From contig JACPWF010000012.1 of the NCBI GenBank assembly GCA_016197155.1, positions 1-47,933 on the forward strand: a DNA stretch of 47,933 bases, read 5' to 3'. The number at the start of each line of letters is the position of its first letter. The first letter of the stretch is position 1. The notes under the pieces were generated by a model. It ran no database searches. It saw only the letters and a program-made list of their open reading frames with translations, and had not been told where the DNA came from. The DNA is from Candidatus Omnitrophota bacterium (GTDB lineage: Bacteria > Omnitrophota > Gorgyraeia > 2-02-FULL-51-18). Positions 30,084 to 41,365 of this stretch are shown here, one piece after another. A program made the position numbers and the translations under genes.

Positions 30084-31391
30084 ATGAAACAGACCGAATC
30101 CTCCAAAACGATCGGCATCGGGCTTTTGGGCCTGGGAACAGTGGGGACGGGTGTGGTTAAAATTCTGAAATCGCAGGGCCGCGCGATTGAGAAAAAAACC
30201 GGCATCCGTCTGGCGCTGCGAAGGGTTTGCGTGAAATCGCTCTCAAAAAAAAGAGGCGTCGCGCTCGACCGGCGGCTTTTGACGACGGACCCCTCGGACC
30301 TGATCCGCGACCCCTCGATCGATATTTTGGTGGAGCTCATCGGCGGGATCCATCCGGCCAAAGAGATCATTCACCGGGCCTTCTTGAACGGAAAGCACGT
30401 GGTCACGGCAAATAAGGCGCTGTTGGCCGAAGAGGGCGGTTCTATTTTTCGCGAGGCCGCGCGGCTCGGGAGGAAGCTGGGCATTGAGGCCAGCGTCTGC
30501 GGCGGGATCCCCATCATCCAGTCGATCAGGGAGGGGCTGGCCTCCAATTCCATTTCCCAATTTCTCGGGATCGTGAACGGCACCTGCAATTTTATTCTGA
30601 GCGCGATGTCGCAGGGCAATCTGGAGTTTAGAGAAGCCCTGCGCGCGGCCGAGCGATCCGGCTACGCGGAAAAAAATCCGAGGCTCGACATCGAAGGCGT
30701 CGACTCGGCGCATAAGCTGGCGATCCTGGCGAGGCTGGCGTTTCGCACGGAGGTTCCACTCAAAGCCATTTTCGTCGAGGGCATTTCGAAACTTTCCAAA
30801 GTCGACATCCAGTACGCGTCGGAACTGGGCTACGTGATCAAACTGCTGGCGATCGCCAAGCGCCATGGCCGCGCCGTCGAACTGCGCGTTCATCCGACGA
30901 TGCTGCCGCTTGATCACGTGCTCGCCGGGGTGCGCGGCGTCTACAACGCGGTTTTTTTGCACGCCGATCAGGCGGGCGATCTTCTTTTTTACGGAAAGGG
31001 CGCGGGCGAGATGCCGACGGCCAGCGCCGTCGTGAGCGACATCATTGACATTGCCAAACGCGCCACGGGGCAAGCGGACTTAAAGGTCCGCAAATCCAGC
31101 CCGCCCGATGCGTTGCCGGTCCGGCCGATGGACGAGGTCGTGTCAAACTATTATCTGCGTTTTCAGGTGGAGGACAAGCCGGGCGTTTTGGGGCGGATCG
31201 CTCAGACGCTCGGAAAAAATCATATTTCCATTTTGAGCGTGCACCAAAAAGAATCGCACGATTCGCGCTCGGTGCCGGTGATCATCCTGACCTACGAGGC
31301 GTCGGAGAAAAATTTGAGGCGGGCCCTTCGGGCCATCGATTCGAAGGGCGGGGTCCGGCAAAAGACGGTGGTCTTGAGGGTGGAGAAATGA
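30084..31391 (+). CDS. hom: Homoserine dehydrogenase with C-terminal ACT domain
   Basis: [60 protein letters not shown] region [22 protein letters not shown]; alternative TTG start 30075. Confidence 0.95.
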   Translation: MKQTESSKTIGIGLLGLGTVGTGVVKILKSQGRAIEKKTGIRLALRRVCVKSLSKKRGVALDRRLLTTDPSDLIRDPSIDILVELIGGIHPAKEIIHRAFLNGKHVVTANKALLAEEGGSIFREAARLGRKLGIEASVCGGIPIIQSIREGLASNSISQFLGIVNGTCNFILSAMSQGNLEFREALRAAERSGYAEKNPRLDIEGVDSAHKLAILARLAFRTEVPLKAIFVEGISKLSKVDIQYASELGYVIKLLAIAKRHGRAVELRVHPTMLPLDHVLAGVRGVYNAVFLHADQAGDLLFYGKGAGEMPTASAVVSDIIDIAKRATGQADLKVRKSSPPDALPVRPMDEVVSNYYLRFQVEDKPGVLGRIAQTLGKNHISILSVHQKESHDSRSVPVIILTYEASEKNLRRALRAIDSKGGVRQKTVVLRVEK

Positions 31392-32452
31392 ACCGACAGG
31401 GAATCATTGAAAAATACCGCGCGTTTTTGCCGGTCACGGCCAAGACTCCGGTCGTCACGCTGAACGAGGGGAATACCCCGTTAATTTTGTCCGGGTTTCT
31501 TTCGGAGGCGGTGGGCGGGACCGTTTATCTCAAGTGCGAGGGCTTGAATCCCACCGGCTCGTTCAAGGACCGCGGCATGACGCTGGCGGTCTCAAAGGCG
31601 AAGGAGAGCGGCGCCAAAATGGTGATCTGCGCGTCGACGGGAAACACGTCGGCCTCGGCGGCCGCGTACGCCGCGCGCGCGGGCATCCGGTGCGCGGTGC
31701 TCATTCCCGAGGGGGCCGTCGCGCTGGGAAAATTGAGCCAGGCCCTGATTCACGGCGCGAAGGTGATCGCCCTGAAGGGCAATTTTGACAAGGCCCTGCA
31801 AATGGTCCGCGAGATCGCTCAAAAATATCCGGTGACGCTCGTGAATTCCGTGAACCCCCTGCGCCTCGAGGGACAAAAAACGGCGGCGTTCGAGATCTGC
31901 GATGCGCTCGGCGGCCAAGCGCCCCACTTTCACGCGATCCCCGTGGGAAACGCGGGGAATATCAGCGCGTATTGGAAGGGCTACACCGAATATCACGCGC
32001 TCGGGAAAATCGCGGCCAGGCCCCGGATGCTGGGGTTTGAGGCCGAGGGCGCGGCGCCCATCGTGAAAAAGAAAGTGATCGAGAACCCGCGGACGATCGC
32101 CACGGCGATCCGCATCGGAAACCCGGCGAGCTGGAAATTGGCCGAGGCGGCGCGCGAGGAGTCGCGCGGCCTGATCGACACCGTGAAGGACGGCGAAATT
32201 TTAGAGGCGTATAAACTTTTGGCGCGGAAAGAAGGGATATTCGTCGAGCCGGCGAGCGCGGCGAGCGTGGCGGGGATCTTAAAATTGAATAAAAAAAGAT
32301 TTTTCAAAAAATCCGGCGTGAAAAAACCGGTGATCGTTTGCGTCCTGACCGGGCATGGCCTGAAGGATCCCGACCGGGCGATCGCGAGCGTCGAAAAACC
32401 AAAGGCGCTCCCGGCCCGCCTCGACGCCGTTCTCGAGGCGATCAACCGGTGA
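31388..32452 (+). CDS. thrC: Threonine synthase
   Basis: [68 protein letters not shown]. Confidence 0.96.
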   Translation: MNRQGIIEKYRAFLPVTAKTPVVTLNEGNTPLILSGFLSEAVGGTVYLKCEGLNPTGSFKDRGMTLAVSKAKESGAKMVICASTGNTSASAAAYAARAGIRCAVLIPEGAVALGKLSQALIHGAKVIALKGNFDKALQMVREIAQKYPVTLVNSVNPLRLEGQKTAAFEICDALGGQAPHFHAIPVGNAGNISAYWKGYTEYHALGKIAARPRMLGFEAEGAAPIVKKKVIENPRTIATAIRIGNPASWKLAEAAREESRGLIDTVKDGEILEAYKLLARKEGIFVEPASAASVAGILKLNKKRFFKKSGVKKPVIVCVLTGHGLKDPDRAIASVEKPKALPARLDAVLEAINR

Positions 32453-33675
32453 GCCTGATTGTTCAAAAATACGGCGGTTCGAGCGTCGCCGGCCCCGCAC
32501 GCATCAAGCGCGTGGCCGAACGCGTGAAGCGTTACAAAAAAAAAGGCCACGCGCTTGTGATTGTCGTGAGCGCTTTGGGAGACACGACCGATGAGCTTTT
32601 GGAGCTGTCGCGGCAGGTTACGCGGAGCCCCTCGCGGCGGGAACTGGACATGCTCATGTCGACGGGCGAGCAGGCGTCCGTGGCGCTTCTGGCGATGGCC
32701 CTGCACGAGCTTTCGTGCGACGCGATCTCGTTCACCGGCGCGCAGGTCGGCATTTTGACCGACGCGGCGTACACCCGCGCGCGCATCGTGAGCGTCGAGA
32801 CGCGGCGGATCCGCGAAGAGCTCAAAAAAAATAAGGTCGTGATCGTCGCGGGTTTTCAGGGAACGAACCCCGACGGAGAGATCACCACCCTCGGCCGCGG
32901 CGGGAGCGATCTGACCGCGGTGGCGCTGGCCAAGGCGCTTTCGGCCGACGCGTGCGAAATTTACACGGACGTGGAGGGGATTTTTACCGCCGACCCGCGC
33001 CTGGTGAAGACCGCGCGGAAAATCGACAGGATCAGTTACGAGGAGATGCTGGAGCTCGCCTCGTCGGGCGCTCAGGTGATGCAGTCGCGTTCGATCGAGG
33101 TGGCGGGAAAGTTTGACATTCCCGTTCACGTCCGCAGTAGTTTTTCAAACAAAGAAGGCACATGGATCGTCAAGGAGGACCGTTCGATGGAAGGCGTTTT
33201 GATTCGCGGGGTGTCCGTCAATAGGGATGAGGCCAAGCTCACGGTGACGGCGGTGCCGAACCGGCCGGGGGTCGCGGGAAAAATTTTTAGAACGCTCGCC
33301 GACGGCGGCGTCAACGTCGACATGATCATTCAAAATATCGGAAAACACGCCTCGACGGACATCTCGTTCACGGTGCCCAAAAGCGACGCCGAGCCCGCCG
33401 TGAAATTGTTGAGAAAAATAGCCGGGAAAATGGGATTCAGGGACGTTTCGTTCGACGCCAACATCGCGAAGGTCTCGGTGGTGGGTGTCGGGATGCGCAG
33501 TCACGCGGGCGTGGCCGCCGGGATGTTCGAGGCGCTCGGGAAAAACGGCATCAATATCGAAATGATCTCGACGAGCGAGATCAAAATTTCATGCGTCGTA
33601 AAAAAATCGGACGCCGAGAAGGCCGTCAGGCTTTTGCACGACGAATTCATTTCCGGGAAAAAACCGAAAAAATGA
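32449..33675 (+). CDS. lysC: Aspartate kinase with C-terminal ACT domains (GTG start)
   Basis: [72 protein letters not shown]. Confidence 0.96.
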   Translation: MSLIVQKYGGSSVAGPARIKRVAERVKRYKKKGHALVIVVSALGDTTDELLELSRQVTRSPSRRELDMLMSTGEQASVALLAMALHELSCDAISFTGAQVGILTDAAYTRARIVSVETRRIREELKKNKVVIVAGFQGTNPDGEITTLGRGGSDLTAVALAKALSADACEIYTDVEGIFTADPRLVKTARKIDRISYEEMLELASSGAQVMQSRSIEVAGKFDIPVHVRSSFSNKEGTWIVKEDRSMEGVLIRGVSVNRDEAKLTVTAVPNRPGVAGKIFRTLADGGVNVDMIIQNIGKHASTDISFTVPKSDAEPAVKLLRKIAGKMGFRDVSFDANIAKVSVVGVGMRSHAGVAAGMFEALGKNGINIEMISTSEIKISCVVKKSDAEKAVRLLHDEFISGKKPKK

Positions 33676-35237
33676 GCGGAAACAAAATCCAAATCTACGA
33701 CACGACGCTTCGCGACGGCTCGCAGGGCGAGGGGATCTCTTTTTCCGTCCAGGACAAGATCCTGATCGCGAAAAAAATCGACGAGATCGGTTTCGATTTC
33801 ATCGAGGGCGGCTGGCCGGGCGCCAATCCAAAGGACGTCGCTTTTTTTGAGGAGGCGAAGAAACTCAAATTCCGCCGCGCGGAGCTTGTGGCGTTTGGGT
33901 CCACCTGCAAGGCGCGCGCGAAGGCGTCCGAGGACGAGAATCTGCGCGGGCTTCTCGGGGCCGGGACCGCGGTGATCACCCTTTTCGGCAAAAGCTGGGA
34001 CCTGCACGTGCGCGAGGTGTTTCGCGTCGAGCTTGAGGAAAATCTGCGCATGATCTCGGACTCGGTGCGGTTTTTGCGATCCGAGGGCCGGCGCGTGATT
34101 TACGACGCCGAACATTTTTTTGACGGCTACGCGCGGAATAGGGAGTACGCCTTAAAAACGCTCGGCGCCGCGGCTGACGCGGGGGCCGAGACGCTCGTTT
34201 TGTGCGACACCAACGGCGGCACACTGCCGTCGGCCGTCGCGAAGGCCGTCTCGGACGTGCGCGCGAAATTAAAAACGCCGCTTGGCATTCACACGCACAA
34301 CGACTGCGGCATGGGCATCGCCAACGCGATCGCCGCGCTTGAGGCGGGCGCCGTTCACGTGCAGGGCACGGTGAACGGCTACGGCGAGCGCTGTGGCAAT
34401 CCGGACCTTTTGGCGATCGTGGCGAATATTGAACTCAAACTTGGCTCGCGCTGTCTTGAGGCGGGGAAATTGAAAGAGCTCACCGAAGTCTCGCGCTACG
34501 TGTCCGAAGTGAGCAACATGCTCCCCGCCAAAAACCAGCCTTACGTGGGCGCCAGCGCCTTCGCGCACAAGGGCGGCGTTCACATTGACGCCGTGAAAAA
34601 AAATCCGGAGACCTACGAGCACATTGACCCCGCGCTTGTGGGAAATCAAAGGCGGTCGCTCGTTTCCGAAGTCGGCGGCCGCGCGAACGTGCTCCTGAAG
34701 GCCGAGGAGCTCGGCGTGGATTTGAAAAAGGAGTCGCCCCAGGCGCGCGAAATCGCCGAGGAAGTCAAAAGGCGCGAATACGAAGGCTATCAGTACGAGG
34801 CCGCGGAGGCGAGCCTTGAGCTTCTCATGCGAAAAGTGATGGGAAAAAGAAAAGTTTTCTTTACGGCAGGCGCGTCGGTTTCCCAGGAAAAATTGGGCGG
34901 CGAGGATCCGAACGTCAAGGCGCGCGTCGAAGTCAAGGTCGACGGCAAGGTTCAGAGCAAAGACGCCGCCGGCGACGGGCCCGTGAACGCCCTCGACAAG
35001 GCATTCCGCGAGGCGCTTTCGGTATTTTACCCGGCGGTGAAAACGGTCAGGCTCGACGATTACAAAGTCCGCATCGTGGATTCCAAATCCGGCACGGCCG
35101 CCAAAGTGCGCGTCTTCATCGAATCGACCGACGGAAAACGCGCCTGGACCACGGTGGGCGTTTCCACCAATATTTTGGAGGCCAGCTGGGAGGCGCTTGT
35201 CGAGGCCTACGAATTCAAATTGCTCCGTTCGTCATGA
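33672..35237 (+). CDS. cimA: (R)-citramalate synthase
   Basis: IYDTTLRDGSQGEGISFSVQDKI, GGWPGANPKD, LGIHTHNDCGMGIANAIAALEAGAVHVQGTVNGYGERCGNPDL, LeuA dimer-type regulatory C-terminus. Confidence 0.93.
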   Translation: MSGNKIQIYDTTLRDGSQGEGISFSVQDKILIAKKIDEIGFDFIEGGWPGANPKDVAFFEEAKKLKFRRAELVAFGSTCKARAKASEDENLRGLLGAGTAVITLFGKSWDLHVREVFRVELEENLRMISDSVRFLRSEGRRVIYDAEHFFDGYARNREYALKTLGAAADAGAETLVLCDTNGGTLPSAVAKAVSDVRAKLKTPLGIHTHNDCGMGIANAIAALEAGAVHVQGTVNGYGERCGNPDLLAIVANIELKLGSRCLEAGKLKELTEVSRYVSEVSNMLPAKNQPYVGASAFAHKGGVHIDAVKKNPETYEHIDPALVGNQRRSLVSEVGGRANVLLKAEELGVDLKKESPQAREIAEEVKRREYEGYQYEAAEASLELLMRKVMGKRKVFFTAGASVSQEKLGGEDPNVKARVEVKVDGKVQSKDAAGDGPVNALDKAFREALSVFYPAVKTVRLDDYKVRIVDSKSGTAAKVRVFIESTDGKRAWTTVGVSTNILEASWEALVEAYEFKLLRSS

Positions 35238-37951
35238 ACACGCCGCCGTCCCCGCACGCCCCCGATCAGGAATTGCCCAAGGCCTACAATCCCAAGGCCG
35301 TTGAAAAGGAATGGTACCAGACCTGGATGAAGCGGGGCTATTTTTCGGCCTCTTCGCATTCCAAGAAAAAACCCTACACGATTGTCATTCCCCCGCCGAA
35401 TATCACCGGCATCCTGCACATGGGCCACGCGCTCAACAACACCCTGCAGGACATCCTCATCCGCTACAAACGCATGAGCGGGTACGAGGCGCTTTGGATG
35501 CCGGGCACCGACCACGCGGGCATCGCGACGCAGAACGTCGTGGAAAAATCGTTGAAGGAAGAGGGCCTGACGCGCCACGCGCTCGGCCGCGAGAAATTTC
35601 TGGAACGCGTCTGGAAGTGGCGCGAAAAATACGGGAACACCATCATTCGCCAGCTCCAGCGCCTGGGCGCTTCCTGCGATTGGGAGCGCACGCGCTTCAC
35701 GATGGACGAGGGATTGTCGCGCGCGGTGCGCGAGGTCTTCGTGCGCTTGCACGAAAAAGGCCTCATCTACCGCGGCCGGTACATCATCAACTGGTGCCCG
35801 CGCTGTCAGACCGCGCTCTCCGACGAGGAGGTCCAGCACAAGGACGTCACGGGGCATCTGTATTATTTGAAATACACGATCGAAGGCACCGACCAGCACC
35901 TGACCATCGCCACGACGCGTCCCGAGACGATGCTCGGCGACACGGCCGTCGGTTTTCATCCGGAGGATGAGCGCTACCGCCACCTGATCGGCAAGACCGT
36001 TCTTTTGCCTCTTCTCAATCGAAAGTTAAAAGTCATCGAGGACGCCGACATCGATCCCCAGTTCGGCACCGGCGCGCTCAAAATTACCCCCGCGCATGAC
36101 CCCGTGGATTTTCGTCTGGCCCAAAAGCATCATTTGGAAATGATCAACATTCTCAATCCCGACGGGACGCTGAACGACGCGGCGGGGCCCTACAAAGGCC
36201 TTGACCGCTTTGAGGCGCGTCGAAAAATTATCGCCGAGCTCGAAGACCGGCGGATTCTCCTCGAAACCAAAGAGCACGTGCACGCGGTGGGGCACTGTTA
36301 CCGCTGTCAGACGGTGGTGGAACCCACGCTTTCTCTCCAATGGTTCGTGCACATGAAGCCGCTGGCCCGCCCCGCGATCGCGGCCGTGAAAGAGGGCAAA
36401 ACGGTTTTCACCCCCGCGCGCTGGACGAAAGTTTATCTGGATTGGATGACGAACATCAAGGACTGGTGCATCTCGCGCCAGATCTGGTGGGGCCACCGCA
36501 TCCCGGTGTGGTATTGCCCGAAGTGCCGGGCCGATGAGGCGAAAATTATTTCCTCAAAAAATTTCACGCCGGGAAATAAAATTTACACGGAGACGGGCAT
36601 GATGGTTTCACGCGACGCGCCGAAAAAATGCGCCGCTTGCGGCCACCCCGATCTGATCCAGGACGCCGACGTGCTCGACACCTGGTTTTCCTCGTGGCTG
36701 TGGCCTTTTTCCACGTTCGGATGGCCGGAGAAAAATAAGGACCTCTCGTTTTTTTATCCCACCTCGACCCTCGTGACGGGGTACGAGATCATTTTTTTCT
36801 GGGTCGCGCGCATGATGATGGCGGGGTTTGAATTCATGGGCAAAGAGCCTTTTAAACAAGTTTACATTCACGGCATCGTGCGCGACGAGACCGGCGCGAA
36901 GATGTCCAAATCCCTCGGGAATGCGGTCGACCCCATTCACATCATCGATGAATTTGGCGCCGACGCCCTGCGGTTCGCGATCATTTCCATCACGGCCGAA
37001 GGCCAGGACGTTTACGCCTCGAAGGAAAAATTTGAGGTCGGGCGGAATTTTGCCAATAAGATCTGGAACGCGGGGCGTTTTGTGCTGATGAACCTTTCTT
37101 CCAAGCCGCCGGCCAAGCCCGCGAAGCGCGCGGCGCCGAGCCCCATCGACCGCTGGATCCTGAGCCGGCTCGAGCAGACCGTGTACAGTGTCACGGACAG
37201 CCTGGACCGCAGTCGCTTCAGCGAAGCGGCCGCCGTGCTCTATGATTTTTTCTGGCACCAGTTCTGCGACTGGTATCTGGAGCTGGCCAAGCCCAACATT
37301 CAGTCCAAAGAAACCCAGGCCGTTTTGCAAAAGGTTTTTGACACGGCCCTGCGCCTCCTGCACCCTTTCATGCCGTTCATCACGGAGACCCTTTGGCAGA
37401 AACTTCCGCACGAGGGCCAGTCTATCATGCAAAGCGCCTGGCCCGTGGCCGACGCCCGCCGCGTGGACAAAAAAATCGAGTCCGAGATGGACCTGGTGAT
37501 CGGCGAGATCCAGGCGATCCGGAATGTCCGCTCGGCCTGGCAGATCAACCCCAAGGAGCAGGTGACCGTGGCGATCAAGGTCTCCCGCGAGAAAGAACTG
37601 CAGATCCTGCGGGACTATTCGGGCACGATCGCGCAGATGGCGAAAATTTCCTCGCTCCAGATCGGGAAGAATATCAAACGCCCCAAAGAATCCGCGGTCG
37701 CGAACATCGGCCGCGTGGAGACCTACGTGATCCTGTCGGGCCTCGTGGACATCCGGGTCGAGCGCGAGCGGATCGAAGGCGCGCTCGAGGACGTCGAAAA
37801 GATGATCCGCGCCCTCGAGATCCGGCTGAGAAACGAGGATTTTTTAAAGAAGGCGCCCAAAGAAATCGTGGACAAGGAAAAAGAAAAGGCCGCGGAACTC
37901 GAAAACCGGAAACACCGCCTGGAGGAAAATCTCCGCGCCCTCACCGAATGA
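35234..37951 (+). CDS. valS: Valyl-tRNA synthetase
   Basis: PPPNITGILHMGHALNNTLQDILIRY, WMPGTDHAGIATQNVVE, KMSKSLGNAVDP, C-terminal coiled coil. Confidence 0.98.
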   Translation: MNTPPSPHAPDQELPKAYNPKAVEKEWYQTWMKRGYFSASSHSKKKPYTIVIPPPNITGILHMGHALNNTLQDILIRYKRMSGYEALWMPGTDHAGIATQNVVEKSLKEEGLTRHALGREKFLERVWKWREKYGNTIIRQLQRLGASCDWERTRFTMDEGLSRAVREVFVRLHEKGLIYRGRYIINWCPRCQTALSDEEVQHKDVTGHLYYLKYTIEGTDQHLTIATTRPETMLGDTAVGFHPEDERYRHLIGKTVLLPLLNRKLKVIEDADIDPQFGTGALKITPAHDPVDFRLAQKHHLEMINILNPDGTLNDAAGPYKGLDRFEARRKIIAELEDRRILLETKEHVHAVGHCYRCQTVVEPTLSLQWFVHMKPLARPAIAAVKEGKTVFTPARWTKVYLDWMTNIKDWCISRQIWWGHRIPVWYCPKCRADEAKIISSKNFTPGNKIYTETGMMVSRDAPKKCAACGHPDLIQDADVLDTWFSSWLWPFSTFGWPEKNKDLSFFYPTSTLVTGYEIIFFWVARMMMAGFEFMGKEPFKQVYIHGIVRDETGAKMSKSLGNAVDPIHIIDEFGADALRFAIISITAEGQDVYASKEKFEVGRNFANKIWNAGRFVLMNLSSKPPAKPAKRAAPSPIDRWILSRLEQTVYSVTDSLDRSRFSEAAAVLYDFFWHQFCDWYLELAKPNIQSKETQAVLQKVFDTALRLLHPFMPFITETLWQKLPHEGQSIMQSAWPVADARRVDKKIESEMDLVIGEIQAIRNVRSAWQINPKEQVTVAIKVSREKELQILRDYSGTIAQMAKISSLQIGKNIKRPKESAVANIGRVETYVILSGLVDIRVERERIEGALEDVEKMIRALEIRLRNEDFLKKAPKEIVDKEKEKAAELENRKHRLEENLRALTE

Positions 37952-38793
37952 AACCATCCCAAATCGACCCCCTCCTCAAAGCCGCCTTGCGCGAGGATGT
38001 GGGCTCCAAAGACCTGACCTCTTCCGCGCTCATTCCGAAATCCGCTTTTGTGAAGGCCGATATCGCGTTCAAGGAAAACGGCGTCCTCTGCGGGATCGGC
38101 CTCGCGGAACGCGTGTTTCGCCTGGTCGACGAGGACCTGCGTTTTCTGCCGGTGGCCGAAGACGGCGAATCCATTGAAAAAGACCGCGAGATCGCCTACA
38201 TCGAAGGCCGCGGGCCCTCGATCCTGATCGCCGAGCGCACGGCGCTCAATTTTTTGAGCCGCCTTTCCGGGATCGCCACGCTGACGCGCGCGTTCGTTGA
38301 AAAAGTGAAGGGCACCTCCGCCAAAATCATGGACACCCGAAAGACGACGCCGACCCTGCGCTTTTTGGAAAGATACGCCGTCAAAACCGGCGGCGGCGTC
38401 AACCACCGCCTGGGCCTCTTTGACGAGATTCTCATCAAAGACAATCACCTGCGGATTCTTTTGAATCAACCTCTCACGGAGATCGTCGCGCGCGCGAAGG
38501 CCTCCGCGCAGAAAAAAACGGCGGTGGGCGTGGAGGTGAAAAATTTGAAGGAATGCGCCGAGGCCCTGAAGAGCAAGGCCGATTACATCCTCCTCGACAA
38601 CCTGAGCGTCTCCGAGGTAAAAGAGGCGGTGGCCCTCCGCGCGAAGGCGGGCGCCGGGATCGATCTCGAAGTTTCGGGGGGGATCTGGCTCGGAAACGTG
38701 CGCGAGTACGCCGAGACCGGCGTCGAGCGCATTTCCGTCGGATCGCTCACGCACAGTTCGCCCGCCGTGGATATTTCGCTCAACATGGTATGA
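37948..38793 (+). CDS. nadC: Nicotinate-nucleotide pyrophosphorylase (carboxylating)
   Basis: [81 protein letters not shown]. Confidence 0.96.
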   Translation: MKPSQIDPLLKAALREDVGSKDLTSSALIPKSAFVKADIAFKENGVLCGIGLAERVFRLVDEDLRFLPVAEDGESIEKDREIAYIEGRGPSILIAERTALNFLSRLSGIATLTRAFVEKVKGTSAKIMDTRKTTPTLRFLERYAVKTGGGVNHRLGLFDEILIKDNHLRILLNQPLTEIVARAKASAQKKTAVGVEVKNLKECAEALKSKADYILLDNLSVSEVKEAVALRAKAGAGIDLEVSGGIWLGNVREYAETGVERISVGSLTHSSPAVDISLNMV

Positions 38794-40574
38794 AATTTAA
38801 AATCAAATCACGCATGAAACCCAAGGGCGACCAGCCCGCGGCGATCGCCGGACTCGTCGAGGGACTCGAAAAAGGGGAAAAATACGGAACGCTTTTGGGG
38901 GTCACGGGCAGTGGCAAGACCTTTACGATCGCCAACGTGATCGAGGCCGTTCAAAGGCCCACGCTCGTTCTCTCGCACAATAAAACATTGGCCGCCCAGC
39001 TCTACGGCGAGTTTAAGGATCTCTTTCCCGACAACGCGGTCGAGTATTTCGTGAGTTACTACGATTATTACCAGCCGGAGGCCTACATTCCCCGGACCGA
39101 CACGTACATTGAAAAGGATTCTTCGATCAATGAGGACATCGACCGCCTGCGCCTGCGGGCGACCAGCTCCCTTTTGTCGCGCCGGGATTGCGTCATCGTC
39201 GCGTCGGTCTCGGCGATTTACGGCCTGGGCTCGCCGACGGAATACGCGGAACTTCTCGTGTTCCTGAAAAAAGGCGACACGCTCCCGCGCGAGACGCTCC
39301 TCAAAAAACTCGTCGACATCCAATACCGGCGTAGTGACGTCGCGTTTGAGCGTGGCACTTTTCGCGTGCGCGGGGATGTGGTGGAGATTTTTCTCGCCTA
39401 CGAGGAAACGGCCATCCGCGTGGAAAGTGAGTGGGACACCGTGAAAAAAATCTCGCGCATCCGGCCGGTGACGGGGGAGGTGATCCACGCGCTTGAGAGT
39501 GTGGCGGTGTATCCGGCCAAGCACTTTGTGACCACCCAGCCGCGCCTGGAGCGGGCGCTTGTCGAAATTGAAAAGGAATTGAAAGAGCGCCTCGAGGAAC
39601 TTCATTCGCAGAATAAGCTCGTCCGCGCGCGCAAAGAAACGCTCGTCGAATACGGCTTCCGCCTGCCGTCGGCGCTCGACAACCGTCCGCTCCGTTTTGA
39701 GGAATTTGAGAGCGTCACCCGGCAGACGATTTTTGTTTCCGCGACGCCTTCGGAATATGAGATCAAAAGATCCTCCCGGGTCGTGGAGCAGGTGATCCGC
39801 CCGACCGGGCTTCTCGACCCGCCGATCGACATCCGTCCCACGCGCGGGCAGATCGAAAACTTGATGGCCGAAATTTCCGAAAGGGCGAAGAAAAAAGAAC
39901 GGGTTCTCGTGACGACGCTCACGAAAAAAATGGCCGAGGACCTGGCCGCCTTTTTGAAGGAAAAGGGGGTTCTCGTCCAATACATCCATTCCGAGATCGG
40001 CGCCATCGAGCGCGTCGAAATTTTACGCGATCTCAGGCTCAATAAATTCGACTGCCTGGTCGGGATCAATCTCCTCCGGGAGGGGATCGACCTGCCGGAG
40101 GTGTCGCTGGTGGCGGTGCTTGACGCGGACAAGGAAGGGTTTCTGCGCAGTCAAACCTCGCTCATCCAGGTCGCCGGGCGCGCGGCGCGCCACGCCAACG
40201 GCGCGGTCATTTTGTACGCCGACAGGATCACCGACTCCATGCGTTACATGATCCGCGAAACCGACCGCCGTCGCAGGCTTCAGACGGAATTTAACCGGAA
40301 GAACGGCATCACGCCGACCTCGATCCAAAAAGAAATTCGCGAGGGCATCGAGGCCATCAAAAAAGCCCGCGAGGTCGTGCGGGAGGCGACGGGACTGGAC
40401 GACGAGGAGAGGGATGTCTATGAAACGATCAGCGACCTCGAGCGGGAGATGGAGGAAGCGGCGAAAAATTTGCAATTTGAGCGCGCGATTGAGTTGAGAG
40501 ACCAGATTAAGAAATTCTCCAGCGGCAGCCTGCCTGCCGGCAGGCAGGGCCCCGTCGAACGATGGAGCCACTAG
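38790..40574 (+). CDS. uvrB: Excinuclease ABC subunit B
   Basis: [71 protein letters not shown]-term UVR motif; ATG 38790. Confidence 0.98.
   Translation: MKFKIKSRMKPKGDQPAAIAGLVEGLEKGEKYGTLLGVTGSGKTFTIANVIEAVQRPTLVLSHNKTLAAQLYGEFKDLFPDNAVEYFVSYYDYYQPEAYIPRTDTYIEKDSSINEDIDRLRLRATSSLLSRRDCVIVASVSAIYGLGSPTEYAELLVFLKKGDTLPRETLLKKLVDIQYRRSDVAFERGTFRVRGDVVEIFLAYEETAIRVESEWDTVKKISRIRPVTGEVIHALESVAVYPAKHFVTTQPRLERALVEIEKELKERLEELHSQNKLVRARKETLVEYGFRLPSALDNRPLRFEEFESVTRQTIFVSATPSEYEIKRSSRVVEQVIRPTGLLDPPIDIRPTRGQIENLMAEISERAKKKERVLVTTLTKKMAEDLAAFLKEKGVLVQYIHSEIGAIERVEILRDLRLNKFDCLVGINLLREGIDLPEVSLVAVLDADKEGFLRSQTSLIQVAGRAARHANGAVILYADRITDSMRYMIRETDRRRRLQTEFNRKNGITPTSIQKEIREGIEAIKKAREVVREATGLDDEERDVYETISDLEREMEEAAKNLQFERAIELRDQIKKFSSGSLPAGRQGPVERWSH
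40529..40548. repeat. 20-bp perfect palindrome CCTGCCTGCCGGCAGGCAGG within uvrB 3' end
   Basis: Encodes LPAGRQG; same peptide-class readable on the opposite strand. Confidence 0.95.
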
Positions 40575-41365
40575 TGATGACACGAGAAGATAAATTAACC
40601 AGCCGCGACATCACCCGCGATCTGGATACGGATTTTTTCGCGCAGACGGTTTTGTGTTATGATTCCATTGATTCAACGAACGACAAAGCCTTCCGCTTGG
40701 CCGAGCAAGGCGCCAAGGAGGGCACCTGCGTTTTGGCCGAACACCAGAAAAAGGGAAAAGGCCGCCTCGGCCGCTCGTGGATTTCGCCCAGAGGCCGCGG
40801 GATCCTTCTTTCCATGATCCTCAGGCCCGAGATCGCGCCGGCCGAAGTGGCGCGGGTGACTTTGGTCACGGCCGTGTCGCTGGTGAAGACCGCGCGCGGT
40901 TTTTTGAGGAAGCGTCTCGGGATCAAATGGCCGAACGACATTGTCTTTCAGGATCAAAAAGTCGGTGGGATCCTTACCGAAATGAGCGCCGAGCCGGACC
41001 GCGTGCATTTTGTCGTCGTCGGCGTGGGCATCAACGTGAACGCGGACCCGGCCGCTCTGCCGCCGGGCGCCCTGTCACTCGGCCAAGTCGCCGGAAAAGA
41101 AGTTTCACGCTTGGATTTTACCCGGGCCTTTCTTGAGACCTGGGAAAAAGATTACCGGCGTTTCAAAAAAGGGCGTTTCGCGGAATTGGCCGCCGAGTGG
41201 GAGGAATTTTCCGCGACTTCGGGACGGCGCGTGTCGGCGATTCTTTCCCATCGGAAAATTCAGGGCCAGGCCACGGGGATTGACGAGGACGGGGCCCTCT
41301 GGATCCGGAAGGACAACGGCCTGCAGGAACGGGTCCTGGCGGGGGATATCGAGCACTTGCGATGA
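40562..41365 (+). CDS. birA: Biotin--[acetyl-CoA-carboxylase] ligase (start could be ATG 40577)
   Basis: [83 protein letters not shown]. Confidence 0.94.
   Translation: MEPLVMTREDKLTSRDITRDLDTDFFAQTVLCYDSIDSTNDKAFRLAEQGAKEGTCVLAEHQKKGKGRLGRSWISPRGRGILLSMILRPEIAPAEVARVTLVTAVSLVKTARGFLRKRLGIKWPNDIVFQDQKVGGILTEMSAEPDRVHFVVVGVGINVNADPAALPPGALSLGQVAGKEVSRLDFTRAFLETWEKDYRRFKKGRFAELAAEWEEFSATSGRRVSAILSHRKIQGQATGIDEDGALWIRKDNGLQERVLAGDIEHLR

Noticed and set aside
37393-37947. Upstream extension of the nadC frame into valS
   Set aside because: Low-complexity translation; NadC homology and the ATG overlap with the valS stop place the start at 37948.
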